Assembly: GCA_020638695.1 (NCBI GenBank) | Contig: JACKIB010000013.1 | Location: 80,950 to 144,949 of the forward strand | Reading direction: 5' to 3' | DNA: 64,000 nt | From: Planctomycetota bacterium | GTDB lineage: Bacteria > Planctomycetota > UBA1135 > UBA2386 | In this document: positions 1-8,991 of the stretch, in pieces | How the letters are laid out: every line of letters begins with the position of its first letter | Position numbering within the stretch: the first letter of the stretch is position 1 | Notes under the pieces: generated by a model | The model's database searches: none | What the model was told of the DNA's origin: nothing | What the model saw: the letters and a program-made list of their open reading frames with translations, nothing else | Program-made: the position numbers and the translations under genes

Positions 1-2
1 AC

Positions 3-443
3 ATCCTGTACCGCCTGTGGCCGGACAAGAAGGCGATGTTCATCGCCGCCATCGAGCACGTGTTCACCGTTTCGGCACAAGCCTGGTCCCGGGTCCGCAC
101 CGGCGACGGCGGCAGTGCAGCGGAACGGATCCTCGCCCACGAAGCCCGGCATCACGGCGAATTCGGCAACTTCCGCATCGTGTTCGCCGGGCTCAGCGAA
201 GCGGACGATCCGGAGATCCGCCGAGCGCTGCGACACATGTACCAGCACTTCCACGCGATCATCGAGGCGGAAGTCGCGACGCACCGGAATGCAGCAGGCC
301 GCGAGCCCGGCGACGCAGCGCTGGCCGCGTGGGCGCTGATCGGGATCGCCACCACGGCCAACATCGGCCGCCAACTGCGCTTCCTCAGTCAGGACCAGCG
401 GCGCGCGCTGTTCGAGGGTATCGGTCGGCGACTGTTGGACTGA
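3..443 (+). CDS. TetR-family transcriptional regulator, 3' part (start lies before the window)
   Basis: The frame is open from the first bases of the window, so the gene is truncated at its 5' end. The first visible residues (ILYRLWPDKKAMFIAAIEHV) match the end of a TetR HTH, where the recognition helix is followed by an LYRxWxxK-type stretch and helix 4. The remainder (about 125 residues, all helical in character) would be the ligand-binding/dimerisation domain. The ligand cannot be deduced. The likely target genes lie upstream of the window, because the next genes run on the opposite strand. An internal ATG at 36 is not the true start, since the homologous sequence continues upstream of it. 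Confidence 0.8.
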   Translation: MLYRLWPDKKAMFIAAIEHVFTVSAQAWSRVRTGDGGSAAERILAHEARHHGEFGNFRIVFAGLSEADDPEIRRALRHMYQHFHAIIEAEVATHRNAAGREPGDAALAAWALIGIATTANIGRQLRFLSQDQRRALFEGIGRRLLD

Positions 444-467
444 ACCCGCCGCGGGCGGGGCAACCGG

Positions 468-1493
468 TCACTTCGGCACGTGCACGATGCGCGGCTCGAA
501 CCCCTGCGGGATCGCAGCGTGCCGGGTGAGCAGTACCTCGACGCCCGGGATCGGGTCACTGCCGCCCTCCACCACGGCGATCAGTCGCACCGCGTTGCCG
601 ACGCGCCCGCGCAGGTGTTCCACCGCGGCGCGCGGCCAGTGTACCGGGCGTCCGAAGCTCGCGTGCGGCAGCAACAGTGCGACGGTCCGACACTCGCCGA
701 CGAGCGCCGACCACTGCTTGTCGAATTCGCGCCAGCATGCTCCGTGGTAGCAGCCCACGCCGCGACACGGACCGTTGCGGTCGACCTCCTCGCACTCCGT
801 GACCCAGACCGGGATCACCCTGCTCGCCGGAGCGATCGCACGCACCGCAGCGACGAACCGCGCCGCCGCGCCGGGTGGGCCCAGCTCGGCGCTGCGCAGT
901 GGCGGCGCGCCGTGCAGGGTGTAGTCGGTCGCCCACCGACAGAGCGCGTTCCCGCAACCGCACGACGACGGCGGACCCTGCAAGTCGCTGAGGTAGACGA
1001 CCTCGGCGACAGGCAACTCGACCAGTTGGCGCCGGACCCGGGCGAGGTGCAGGTCGAACGCCTCACGGTAGGCGACCGGCAACCACGGCCAGGCCTTCAC
1101 CACTTCGCCGGCACCCGGCGACGGGGCCGACGCGACCGCCTGCCGCCACTCGCGGTGCCCTTGCAGGCTCGCCATCAGATCGGGGCGGGCGTTGGCGAGT
1201 GCCACGCTGCGACCGACCTCGAGCCAGTAGCCCAGCTGCAGCCCAGCTGAACGGACCAGATCGGCGGCCCGTCGATCGAGCTCGGTGACCGCACGATCCC
1301 CGAGACACAACACGATGCCGGTCACGCCGCGCCGGCGCACGCCAGCGAGCAGCGCAGCGTCGATCTGCGAAGGATCATGGAGCGCTTGGCGCACAGCCAA
1401 GGACTGGCGCACCGGTGCACTCGGCGCGGGCGCGCCACATCCGAACAACAGGACCGGCAACCCGATGGCGCTCGCCAGCAGTCGTGTCCTCAC
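468..1493 (-). CDS. Cys-rich lipoprotein of unknown function
   Basis: A GTG start at 1493 is chosen over longer frames. It is preceded by a strong GGGGAGAAGGGGCG ribosome-binding site, overlaps the stop of the upstream gene (GTGA), and leads directly into a lipoprotein signal peptide (RTRLLASAIGLPVLLFGC). The mature protein is about 325 residues. It contains a Cys-dense motif SCGCGNALC and further Cys pairs in GPCRGVGCYHGAC. Several strand-helix patterns (YLSDLQGPP, VIPVWVTE, VRLIAVVEGG) would fit a TIM-barrel hydrolase fold, but that is only an impression. It is translationally coupled to the DUF3179 gene, suggesting joint function at the cell envelope. I do not recognise the family. Confidence 0.75.
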   Translation of the reverse strand: MRTRLLASAIGLPVLLFGCGAPAPSAPVRQSLAVRQALHDPSQIDAALLAGVRRRGVTGIVLCLGDRAVTELDRRAADLVRSAGLQLGYWLEVGRSVALANARPDLMASLQGHREWRQAVASAPSPGAGEVVKAWPWLPVAYREAFDLHLARVRRQLVELPVAEVVYLSDLQGPPSSCGCGNALCRWATDYTLHGAPPLRSAELGPPGAAARFVAAVRAIAPASRVIPVWVTECEEVDRNGPCRGVGCYHGACWREFDKQWSALVGECRTVALLLPHASFGRPVHWPRAAVEHLRGRVGNAVRLIAVVEGGSDPIPGVEVLLTRHAAIPQGFEPRIVHVPK

Positions 1494-2491
1494 CGCCCCT
1501 TCTCCCCGGGCCCCTTCCTCGAAGGCGTCGCGGGGTGATGCACCGCCGTCCGTGGGTTCTCCGCAGACCACGCGAACCAGCGACACTGGATGCTGTCCAC
1601 CCAGGTCAGCTCCCGACCGCGCAGCAACCCATCGATACCTCTTCCAGCGATCGACCAACGTGTCCGGGTGTTCGCATCGCGGAACGGCGCGGTCCGCGGA
1701 GCGATGGCGTCGGGTTCGAAGCGCAACAGCGCATCACCGGCCACCGCGCGATACGCGGCAGCCGTACGCGTACGCCCCTGCCAGAACACCACGACGGTCC
1801 AGCCACCGACCTTGTCCTGCAGCACCGCGCGATCCGGCAGGCCATCGAGCGGGAAGGCCATTCGCGCCGCGCCGACGCACACTCCGAGCACGTCCACGTC
1901 CCCCGCCAGCCGCGCATCGACCTTTCCCCGGCTCGCCACCGAACCTCGCGCCGGTTCGGTGGGCAGCGCGACCACCGGGTAGCGCTTGCCGTCGAACAGA
2001 TCGTACGCCGTCGACTCCGGATGCTGCAGCTTCCACTGCTCCCAGGTCGTGGCGATGCTGGGCAGCCGCGTCAGGCGCTTGCCGGAGCGCGGCCCGGCAA
2101 ACGCCTCTCCGGTCAGCGCGGAGAACAACGTCCCGTCGGTGTGGCGAACCACCATCACTCCCCGGCGCCAGCCGTGGAACGTGTACCCGTAGTCCTTCTC
2201 GTAGCCTGCCACATAGCCACCCTCGGGGTCGAAGAAGAACAGGCCGTACGTGTCGTTGATGACCCGCGGGCCGCTGAGGAAGTGGCGGATCGGAATCGCA
2301 CCACCGTTGTGCTTGCCGCGCACCCAGGCGATGACCGGATCGGTTGGCGTGATCAGGCCTTTGGCGTCCTGCGTGATGACGTACGAACACGGCGGCTCGG
2401 TCAGGGGCCGGCACTCGGCACACGGCACGATCTCCGCGGCGGGTCCCTGAGGTGCCACGGAAGCGGTGGCGAGCAGCAAGGATTTGAGCAT
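1490..2491 (-). CDS. DUF3179 domain-containing exported protein
   Basis: 333 residues. A short hydrophobic N-terminus (MLKSLLLATASVA) looks like a signal peptide. The body carries the DUF3179 hallmarks: DPVIAWVRGKHNGGAIPIRHF near the N-terminus, a VINDTYGLFFF segment, the LTGEAFAG..SGKRLTRLP motif followed by TTWEQWKLQHPEST, and the terminal VDSIQCRWFAWSAENPRT block. The biochemical role of DUF3179 is not established. The last codon overlaps the GTG start of the downstream lipoprotein gene by 4 nt, so the two form an operon. Upstream (2492-2907) is a non-coding stretch that would hold the promoter. Confidence 0.85.
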   Translation of the reverse strand: MLKSLLLATASVAPQGPAAEIVPCAECRPLTEPPCSYVITQDAKGLITPTDPVIAWVRGKHNGGAIPIRHFLSGPRVINDTYGLFFFDPEGGYVAGYEKDYGYTFHGWRRGVMVVRHTDGTLFSALTGEAFAGPRSGKRLTRLPSIATTWEQWKLQHPESTAYDLFDGKRYPVVALPTEPARGSVASRGKVDARLAGDVDVLGVCVGAARMAFPLDGLPDRAVLQDKVGGWTVVVFWQGRTRTAAAYRAVAGDALLRFEPDAIAPRTAPFRDANTRTRWSIAGRGIDGLLRGRELTWVDSIQCRWFAWSAENPRTAVHHPATPSRKGPGEKGR

Positions 2492-2907
2492 GGCGCAACT
2501 GTAGCCCGGACCGGGCAGATCGAGACCTCGTGAGGACCGTCGACCCGCACCGCGGGTTCGCCTCGAGCGATTCTCGCCCGCGTCGCTCCGAGATACTGGC
2601 CGCGACGTCCCCGTGCTCGCAGCGGCTCGGATCGCGCAGCCACGCGCGCATCACGGCGAGCTGGGCACCGGCAACACTGCGCCGCGGCGAGACCGACGGG
2701 CAGGCGCGACTCACGATCCGGTCGCACCGCGAGACGTCCCGCCTTCCTCGCCGTGCGGTCGACTCGGCTGCTGGCGGCAGCGGCGCTGATCGTCCCGCGA
2801 GTACTCGGCGCGTTCCCGCGCCGAGCACGAAACCTCATCTCGTTGCCACGGTTCGTTCCCGACAGGGGACAAGCGGCATCGGAATCCACCCGATAGTCCG
2901 GATTGCG
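2492..2907. other. Intergenic region without a recognisable gene
   Basis: This is a 416-base divergent gap between the DUF3179 gene (minus) and the TusA gene (plus). Open frames cross it on both strands, but their translations are Arg/Ser/Ala-rich with no domain-like pattern. The promoters of both flanking operons should lie here. I see no clear RNA gene or strong hairpin. Confidence 0.5.
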
Positions 2908-3153
2908 ATGGCCGCCGACTCGACCGCTCGTTATCCCAAGCAACTCGACTGCAGCGACTTGCGCTGCCCGGAGCCGATCGTCCGCTTGTTCGAGGCCATG
3001 CACGACCTCGATGCCGGCGACAAGATCGAGGTGGTGGCCACCGACCCGGCGTTCAAGAGCGACCTGGCTGCGTGGGCCGAGATGACCGGCCACTCCCTGG
3101 TCGAGTTCGTCGAAGGGCCGCCACATCGCGCTCTGGTGGAGAAGCGGTCATGA
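2908..3153 (+). CDS. TusA/SirA-family sulfur carrier protein
   Basis: 81 residues, the usual size for TusA. The motif DCSDLRCPEPIVRL contains the family CPxP signature with the persulfide-carrying Cys at residue 20, followed by a two-layer alpha/beta pattern (DKIEVVATDPAFKSDLAAWAEMTGHSLVEF). The ATG at 2908 is preferred to upstream starts because translation before it shows no family similarity. TusA proteins relay sulfane sulfur (or, in some lineages, selenium) as a Cys persulfide. The stop overlaps the ATG of the following DsrE2 gene (ATGA), so the genes are translationally coupled. TusA-DsrE2-DsrE clusters are known in sulfur-trafficking loci. Confidence 0.9.
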   Translation: MAADSTARYPKQLDCSDLRCPEPIVRLFEAMHDLDAGDKIEVVATDPAFKSDLAAWAEMTGHSLVEFVEGPPHRALVEKRS

Positions 3154-3710
3154 GCGGCGACACCTCGACAATGGCGCTTCCGGAACTCCAAGAGCTCGTG
3201 CAGCGCGAAGTCGCGGCCCAACTCGCCGCCACCCAGCGGCGGCAGAAGGCCCTGACGATCGTCGCGTTCAGCGGCGACATGGACAAGCTCCTCGCCACGC
3301 TGATGCTGGCCAACACCGCCGCTGCATCGGGCGTGCGTGTGCAGCTGTTCTTCACCTTCTGGGGTGTTGCTGCACTGCGCCGCCGCGCGCTCTACCGCGG
3401 CAAGGGACTGTGCGCCCGCATGCTCACGTTCATGTTGCCGTCCGGCGCGAACAAGCTCGGCACATCGAAGATGAACATGCTGGGCATCGGCCCGCGCTTC
3501 TTCCGCTACCTGATGCGGCACAAGAAGGTCGACGACGTGCCGGCCGCCTTGCTGCGGTCGCGAGCACTCGGGGTTCGCCTGCTGGCGTGCACGACTTCCA
3601 TGGACCTGATGGGGATCGGCACGGACGAGCTGGTCGACGGCGTCGAGTGCGCCGGCGCTCCGACGTGCCTGCAACAGCTGCTCGACTCGGACTCGACTCT
3701 GTTCATCTGA
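3150..3710 (+). CDS. DsrE2-type (DrsE_2) sulfur-trafficking protein
   Basis: 186 residues. After a helical N-terminus (1-35) comes a Rossmann-like fold beginning TIVAFSGDMDKLLATL. The diagnostic FFTFWG segment (67-72), the KMNMLGIGPRFF stretch and LLACTTSMDLMGI with Cys147 all match the DrsE_2 family. C-terminal Cys167 and Cys173 (GVECAGAPTC) are additional candidate thiols. Members pass persulfide sulfur between TusA and other carriers at the membrane or in the cytoplasm. The gene starts inside the TusA stop codon and is followed after 1 nt by the next DsrE gene, so all three proteins are probably made together. Confidence 0.85.
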   Translation: MSGDTSTMALPELQELVQREVAAQLAATQRRQKALTIVAFSGDMDKLLATLMLANTAAASGVRVQLFFTFWGVAALRRRALYRGKGLCARMLTFMLPSGANKLGTSKMNMLGIGPRFFRYLMRHKKVDDVPAALLRSRALGVRLLACTTSMDLMGIGTDELVDGVECAGAPTCLQQLLDSDSTLFI

Positions 3711-3711
3711 G

Positions 3712-4092
3712 ATGACCGCGACCGAACACCCGCTCCAGTTCCTCATCCTGTGCGGCCCTGGCGACGCCGAGCGGGCGACCATGGGCCTGCAGATGGCGAT
3801 CGCCGCAGCCTGCTCCGGCGTGGCGGTGCGGGTGTTCCTGGCCCATCACGCGACCGCCTGGGCCTGCGCACACCCCCCGGAGGACGAAGACTACGCGGCG
3901 ATCCACCGCTTGCTCGACAAGATCCGTGGGCTCGGTGGTCATCTGTCGTGCTGCTCCGCCTGCGCGGACAAGCACTGCATGACCCACGAGGAGCACACGG
4001 AGATGCCCGAACTGCGCGAAGGGGTCGACCTCGCCGGCCTGGTCACGGTGACTCGGTCAGCGGTGCACGGCGCCAACACGCTGGTGTTCTGA
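3712..4092 (+). CDS. DsrE/DsrF-like sulfur relay protein
   Basis: 126 residues. The start LQFLILCGPGDAERATMGLQMAIAAACSGVAVRVFLAHHA is a typical DsrE/F beta-alpha-beta unit. The second half carries an unusual Cys cluster (SCCSACADKHC, Cys80, 81, 84 and 89) followed by His residues. It could be a persulfide-handling or metal-binding site. The gene lies 1 nt after DsrE2 and 3 nt before the hybrid kinase gene, so it is part of one operon. The direct partner is inferred from context only. Confidence 0.82.
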   Translation: MTATEHPLQFLILCGPGDAERATMGLQMAIAAACSGVAVRVFLAHHATAWACAHPPEDEDYAAIHRLLDKIRGLGGHLSCCSACADKHCMTHEEHTEMPELREGVDLAGLVTVTRSAVHGANTLVF

Positions 4093-4095
4093 ACC

Positions 4096-5862
4096 ATGGC
4101 GGCGGTGGACTCCGAACGCTGTGCGCACTGCGCCGAGCTGACCCGCCGGATCGCCGAACTCGAACGGGCCAACGACAGCCTGCGCGAAGAAGCCCACCAC
4201 GTGGCTTCGGCCAATGTGCGCGCCGCGCACCAGATGGCGCAGATCAGCCAAGCGCGCCAGCGCGAACTCGAGAAGCAGAAGACCGAACTCGAACAGGCCC
4301 TGGCGGCGGCGCGGCAGGCCGCCGAGAAGCGCGACGAGTTCCTGGCGATGGTCTCCCACGAACTCCGCACGCCGATGAACGGTGTCTTGGGGATGCTCAC
4401 GCTGGCCCGCGATCAGGGCATGTCGCCAGCGGTACGGGACTGCATCGACGCAGCGTCCGACTCGGCACGCCACCTGCTGCATCTCATCGAGGACATCCTC
4501 AACTTCTCCCAGTTGCGCGCCGGCCGCCTGCAGCTGCACAGCGAACTGGTCGACCCGTGGAGTCTCGCTGAGGACGTGGTGCGCCTGTGTCTGGCGGGCT
4601 ACGACAACTCCGAGGTGAGCACCTGCCTGCTGATCGGTTCGCGGGTCCCGCGCAGCGTCCCGCTCGACCGGGTCCGGCTGACCCAGGTGTTGGTCAACCT
4701 GACCGCCAACGCGCTGAAGTTCACCGACGTCGGCTCCGTCGAACTCGAGGTCGACGCGGTGGAAACCAACGGCCACGCCACGCTCCACTTCGCCGTGCGG
4801 GACTCCGGTCCGGGCATCGACACGGATTACCTACCCCATCTGTTCGAGGCGTTCACGCAGGGCCAGCGGTACCAGACGCGCCGCAAGCCCGGAACCGGGC
4901 TCGGGCTGGCGATCAGCCAACACCTGGTGCGGCTGATGGGCGGGGAGATCAAGGTGGAGACGCAGGCCGGACACGGTTCGGAGTTCGCATTCTCCTTGCC
5001 GCTGGCCATGCCGCTCGCCGCGCCCGGTCGGGCGGAACCGGACACCCGCCTGATCTGCATCACGCGTTGCCCCGATGTCCGTCAGGTGGTCTCCCACACT
5101 CTGTCGCCGCTGGGCGCCCAGATCGAGTTCACCGACACGCTGGCGGCGGCGAACAACCCGTTGACCGACGTGCTTCTGTTGCTCGACCCGCGAGTCGCCC
5201 GGAACGTCGACTACTGCAGTATCGTCCACGCGTGGGACGAATCCGGTGGTCGCTGTGTGGTGTTGGCGAATCCCGGTGGATCGGTCCCAACCTGCACCGA
5301 GAGCAACGGACAGCTCCTCCTACCGATCGCGCCGCATCGCCTGCTCGAGCTGGTGCGCTACACCCCGTCGGGTCCGATCTCGGCGGAGCGCGATCGCCCC
5401 AAAGCGCTGACCACCGACCCCCGACTCGCCGGCCTGCGCGTTCTGGTAGTGGAGGACAATGCAGTCAACCAGAAGGTCGCACGCGGAGTCCTGGAGCGCT
5501 TCGGCTGCCACGTCACCAGCGCCTTGGACGGCGCGATCGCGCTGCGGATGAGCGCCGACCGCGTCTTCGACGTGATCCTGATGGACTGCCAGATGCCAGG
5601 AATGGACGGTTACGCCGCCGCCCGGGCGATCCGTGCGGACGTGAAGAACCCGAACTGCCAAACGCCGATCATCGCGGTCACCGCTCACTCGATGCCGGGT
5701 GACCGCAAGACCTGCCTCGACGCCGGGATGGACGACTACGTCGCCAAACCGTTCATGCCGGATCAGCTGCGTGAAGCGATCGCCCGGCAGATTGCGCGCT
5801 GCCGCGGCCGCGCCGGCGCGCCGGCCGGCCAGTCGTCGGGTGCTGGCACGGACCGCTCGTGA
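4096..5862 (+). CDS. Cytoplasmic hybrid histidine kinase (CxxC-coiled coil-HisKA-HATPase-REC)
   Basis: 588 residues with no signal peptide or membrane segment. The N-terminus has a CAHC motif (Cys9, Cys12), then a coiled coil to about residue 80. The HisKA motif FLAMVSHELRTPMNGV places the phosphorylatable His at residue 88. HATPase motifs follow (LVNLTANALKF, DSGPGI, GTGLGLAI). A degenerate receiver-like region (about 315-430) precedes a complete REC domain (VLVVEDNAVNQ, LMDCQMPGMDG with Asp497, VTAHS, AKPF). No periplasmic or PAS sensor is present. Co-transcription with TusA/DsrE proteins and the N-terminal CxxC suggest thiol or persulfide sensing, which is an inference. It probably passes phosphate to a separate Hpt protein or regulator outside the window. 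Confidence 0.9.
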   Translation: MAAVDSERCAHCAELTRRIAELERANDSLREEAHHVASANVRAAHQMAQISQARQRELEKQKTELEQALAAARQAAEKRDEFLAMVSHELRTPMNGVLGMLTLARDQGMSPAVRDCIDAASDSARHLLHLIEDILNFSQLRAGRLQLHSELVDPWSLAEDVVRLCLAGYDNSEVSTCLLIGSRVPRSVPLDRVRLTQVLVNLTANALKFTDVGSVELEVDAVETNGHATLHFAVRDSGPGIDTDYLPHLFEAFTQGQRYQTRRKPGTGLGLAISQHLVRLMGGEIKVETQAGHGSEFAFSLPLAMPLAAPGRAEPDTRLICITRCPDVRQVVSHTLSPLGAQIEFTDTLAAANNPLTDVLLLLDPRVARNVDYCSIVHAWDESGGRCVVLANPGGSVPTCTESNGQLLLPIAPHRLLELVRYTPSGPISAERDRPKALTTDPRLAGLRVLVVEDNAVNQKVARGVLERFGCHVTSALDGAIALRMSADRVFDVILMDCQMPGMDGYAAARAIRADVKNPNCQTPIIAVTAHSMPGDRKTCLDAGMDDYVAKPFMPDQLREAIARQIARCRGRAGAPAGQSSGAGTDRS

Positions 5863-5937
5863 GCAACGCCGCGCGGTCGTGCGAGGCGGTTGCCGGCACC
5901 CCAAGCGCTGGCCGTCCAGGGTAGGATGCAGCGGCGG

Positions 5938-8900
5938 ATGGACGCCGCCCGATTCGAACGCATTCTCGAGGTCTTCGACGCGGCGCGGCAGCAGCCGACC
6001 GCGGGGCGCGACCGATTCGTCCGGGAACGGTGCGGCGGAGATGCGTCGCTGATCGCCGAAGTCCACGCCTTGCTGGCCGCGGACGCCGACCCGAGCGGTC
6101 CGCTCGGCGAATCGCAGCTCGGTTGCGGAGTCGCCACCGGATCGGTCCTGACGCCGGGCATTCGCATCGGACGCTACGAGATCCTCGAGACTCTCGGGGA
6201 AGGTGGCATGGGGGTTGTCTACAGGGCCCTGCAGACCGAACCGGTGCAGCGCGTGGTCGCCCTCAAGGTGCTGCGCCCGGGCATGCAATCGGCCGAGGGC
6301 CGGGCGCGCTTCGCCGCCGAACGCCAGACCCTGGCCCTGATGAGCCACCCGCACATCGCGCGGATCTACGACGCCGGAACCAGCGACGGAGCCCCGTACT
6401 TCGTGATGGAGTTCGTCGAGGGGACTCCCCTCACCACCCACGCCGAGCGTTGCGGTCTCGGACGGGCCGAACGGCTGCGGCTGATCCTCGACGTGTGCGC
6501 CGGCGTGCACCACGCACACCAGAAGGGCGTGATCCACCGCGACTTGAAGCCCTGCAACATCCTGGTGGAACACAGTGGGCTGCCGAAGATCCTCGACTTC
6601 GGGATCGCCCGGGCCGTGGGGGCGAACCACGGCACCCAGGTGCTCCGAACTCGCGCCGGTCAGCTGCTGGGGACGCTGCCCTACATGAGCCCCGAACAGC
6701 TCACCGGCGACCCGGATGGGGCGGACACGCGGCTCGATGTCTACGCGGTCGGGGTGATCCTCTACGAGTTGCTCACCGGACGGCTGCCGCACGAACTCAC
6801 CGACAAGCCGCTGGCCGAAGCCGTTCGGGTTCTCCTCGAAACCGATGCGATGCCAGCCGAACGAATTGCGCCGCAGCTGCGCGGTGACCTCGCGACGATC
6901 CTCGCCAAAGCGCTGGCCAAGGACCGCGAACGTCGCTACGGCAGCATCGCCGAGTTCGCCGACGACATCCGCCGCTTTCTCGACGATCGACCGATCCGCG
7001 CCCGTCCGACCAGCACGGCCTACCAGCTGCGCAAGTACGTCCAACGCAACAAGCTGCTGGTCGGCGCCGCGTGTGCATTGCTCGCGGTCATGGGCGGCGC
7101 CATGACGGTGTCGCTGCTGGCACTGGGGCGCGCCAGATCCGAAGAGGCCCTGGCCAAGGAGTCGGAGGCGCGCGCTCAGAGCGTGCTCGAGTTCCTCCGC
7201 GGCGCGCTCGGATCGACCCACGTGCTGCAGAATCCGCGCGGTGTCGGCTACACGATGCGCGAGTTCCTCGACGAAGCGGCACAGCGGGTCAACGACCTGC
7301 ACGGCCAACCCGCGGCCGAAGCCGAGGCCCGCTTCCTCATCGGCGACGCGTACCTCGCGCTCGACATGGCACGCGAGGCCGAGCCCCACCTGCAACGCGT
7401 ACTCGCCCTGCAACGATCCACCGGGGTGCCGACCGATCGTGTTGCAGCGACGGTCAGCAAGCTCGGTGTCGTGGCGTTCGGCAACGGGGATCTGCAGGCT
7501 GCCGAACAGCACTACCGCGAAGCGATCTCGATGACCCGTCCGCTCGGATCAGCGTTCCACCCGCAGCTCGCATCGTGCCTCGGCGGACTCGCCGGTACCC
7601 TTTCGCAACGTGGCCAGCAGGCCGCTGCGAAGCGCTCCTACGAGGATGCGTTGGCGCTGCTGACCAGTGGACATCCCGCGCAGCGGATCGCGACGCTCGA
7701 CGGTTTGGCGAACGTCTTGCTGCACCTCGGCGAGGTGGACGCGGCCGCCGCCGCGATCGCCGAAGCCGCCCGACTCGCTGGATCGCCGGACCGAGAGGCA
7801 GCGGCTCAGGGCGCGGCCCGCCTGCAGACCGAGGCCCGGCTGCTGCTGAAGCGGGGCGACCATGCCGGCGCGGCTCCGCTGCTGCGGCGCGCGCTGGCCC
7901 AGTTCGAGAGCGTACTCGGCAAGCAACACGATCGAGTCGCCAGCACCCTCGGACTGCTTGCCAGGGTCGAGGAACTGGCCGATCGCAAGCAGGAAGCCGA
8001 AGCGCTGTACCGGCGCGCGATCGAGATCCGCCAACAGGCTCGGGGACGCGCGCACCCCGAGCTCGCGCTCCTGCACTCCAGTCTCGGGGCGTTGTACTCC
8101 CGCCAGCGCCGCCACGGCGAGGCGCAGCGCGAACTCACCGCGGCGCTGAAGATCCAGGTCGGCTGCTACGGCGAACAGAGTGCCGAGGCATCCACCACTC
8201 AGTTCTGGCTCGGAAGCACCTGCTACCAGCAGCGTCAGTTCGCTGCGGCGGTGGGTTGGCTGCAGAAGGCGCTAGCCACGCGTGAATCGACTCTGGGCAG
8301 CTCGGACGAGCGCACGATCGCGTGCCGATCGGCACTCGCCACCGCGCTGACCGGCCGTGGCGATTTCGATGCGGCGGTCACGCTGCTGCGCCGCAACGCG
8401 GATCTTCGCCAGAACCAGTTCGGTGCCGAACACGCGAACACCATCGCGGCGCAGAAAATGCTGAGCTCGAGCCTGGTCTCGGCAGGCCAGTTTGCCGCCG
8501 CAGCGCAGTTGTGCAGCACCCTGGCGGCGTACTACCGCAAGAAGCGCAACGTGCCGAAGACCATCGCGGTGTTGAACGGCCTGGCACTCGCCGAGCTGGG
8601 GCTGCAGCAGCGCGCACGCGCCGCAGCGGCAAACGATCAGGCGATGGAGCTGTGCGCCAAGGAGTACGGACTCGCCGCCCGTGCGTCATGGGTGACGCGT
8701 AGGATCCACGCCTGCGTGCTCGCGGCCAGTGAGTCGAGCGACGCCGTGGTGCGCGCCTTCACCGAGGTTCTGGCCGACGGGAGCCGACTGCGGATCCGGC
8801 GCTGGCGCCTCGGGGAAGTCCGCGCCGGACTCGCGCAGTTGTTGATCCGCCGCGGCGAGAGGACCGAGGCCAAGACGGTGCTCGAAGCCGCAGTGCAGGA

Positions 8901-8991
8901 CCTCCGCGCCGACCGTCCTGCATCCCACCCCTTGCGGCGCCGCGCCGAAGCAGACCTGCAGCGCTTGGTCGAGCAGCTCGCGGTGCGATGA
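5938..8991 (+). CDS. Membrane-anchored Ser/Thr protein kinase with TPR C-terminal region
   Basis: 1017 residues from ATG 5938, chosen because an AGG lies 12 nt upstream; an ATG at 5926 is the alternative. After an N-terminal helical segment, the kinase domain (about 80-350) has GEGGMGVVY, the ATP-binding Lys110 in VALKVL, HRDLKPCN with catalytic Asp202 (Cys replacing the common Ser), DFG Asp220, and YMSPEQL. A single transmembrane helix follows (LLVGAACALLAVMGGAMTVS, about 375-395), then roughly 600 residues of TPRs. The topology fits a cytoplasmic kinase with a periplasmic TPR sensor. Its stop overlaps the ATG of an ECF sigma gene, an arrangement known in Planctomycetota, suggesting the kinase modulates that sigma factor. 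Confidence 0.9.
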   Translation: MDAARFERILEVFDAARQQPTAGRDRFVRERCGGDASLIAEVHALLAADADPSGPLGESQLGCGVATGSVLTPGIRIGRYEILETLGEGGMGVVYRALQTEPVQRVVALKVLRPGMQSAEGRARFAAERQTLALMSHPHIARIYDAGTSDGAPYFVMEFVEGTPLTTHAERCGLGRAERLRLILDVCAGVHHAHQKGVIHRDLKPCNILVEHSGLPKILDFGIARAVGANHGTQVLRTRAGQLLGTLPYMSPEQLTGDPDGADTRLDVYAVGVILYELLTGRLPHELTDKPLAEAVRVLLETDAMPAERIAPQLRGDLATILAKALAKDRERRYGSIAEFADDIRRFLDDRPIRARPTSTAYQLRKYVQRNKLLVGAACALLAVMGGAMTVSLLALGRARSEEALAKESEARAQSVLEFLRGALGSTHVLQNPRGVGYTMREFLDEAAQRVNDLHGQPAAEAEARFLIGDAYLALDMAREAEPHLQRVLALQRSTGVPTDRVAATVSKLGVVAFGNGDLQAAEQHYREAISMTRPLGSAFHPQLASCLGGLAGTLSQRGQQAAAKRSYEDALALLTSGHPAQRIATLDGLANVLLHLGEVDAAAAAIAEAARLAGSPDREAAAQGAARLQTEARLLLKRGDHAGAAPLLRRALAQFESVLGKQHDRVASTLGLLARVEELADRKQEAEALYRRAIEIRQQARGRAHPELALLHSSLGALYSRQRRHGEAQRELTAALKIQVGCYGEQSAEASTTQFWLGSTCYQQRQFAAAVGWLQKALATRESTLGSSDERTIACRSALATALTGRGDFDAAVTLLRRNADLRQNQFGAEHANTIAAQKMLSSSLVSAGQFAAAAQLCSTLAAYYRKKRNVPKTIAVLNGLALAELGLQQRARAAAANDQAMELCAKEYGLAARASWVTRRIHACVLAASESSDAVVRAFTEVLADGSRLRIRRWRLGEVRAGLAQLLIRRGERTEAKTVLEAAVQDLRADRPASHPLRRRAEADLQRLVEQLAVR

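Noticed and set aside
5320..7512. 730-residue minus-strand open frame
   Set aside because: Antisense to the hybrid kinase and the Ser/Thr kinase, both with intact catalytic motifs.
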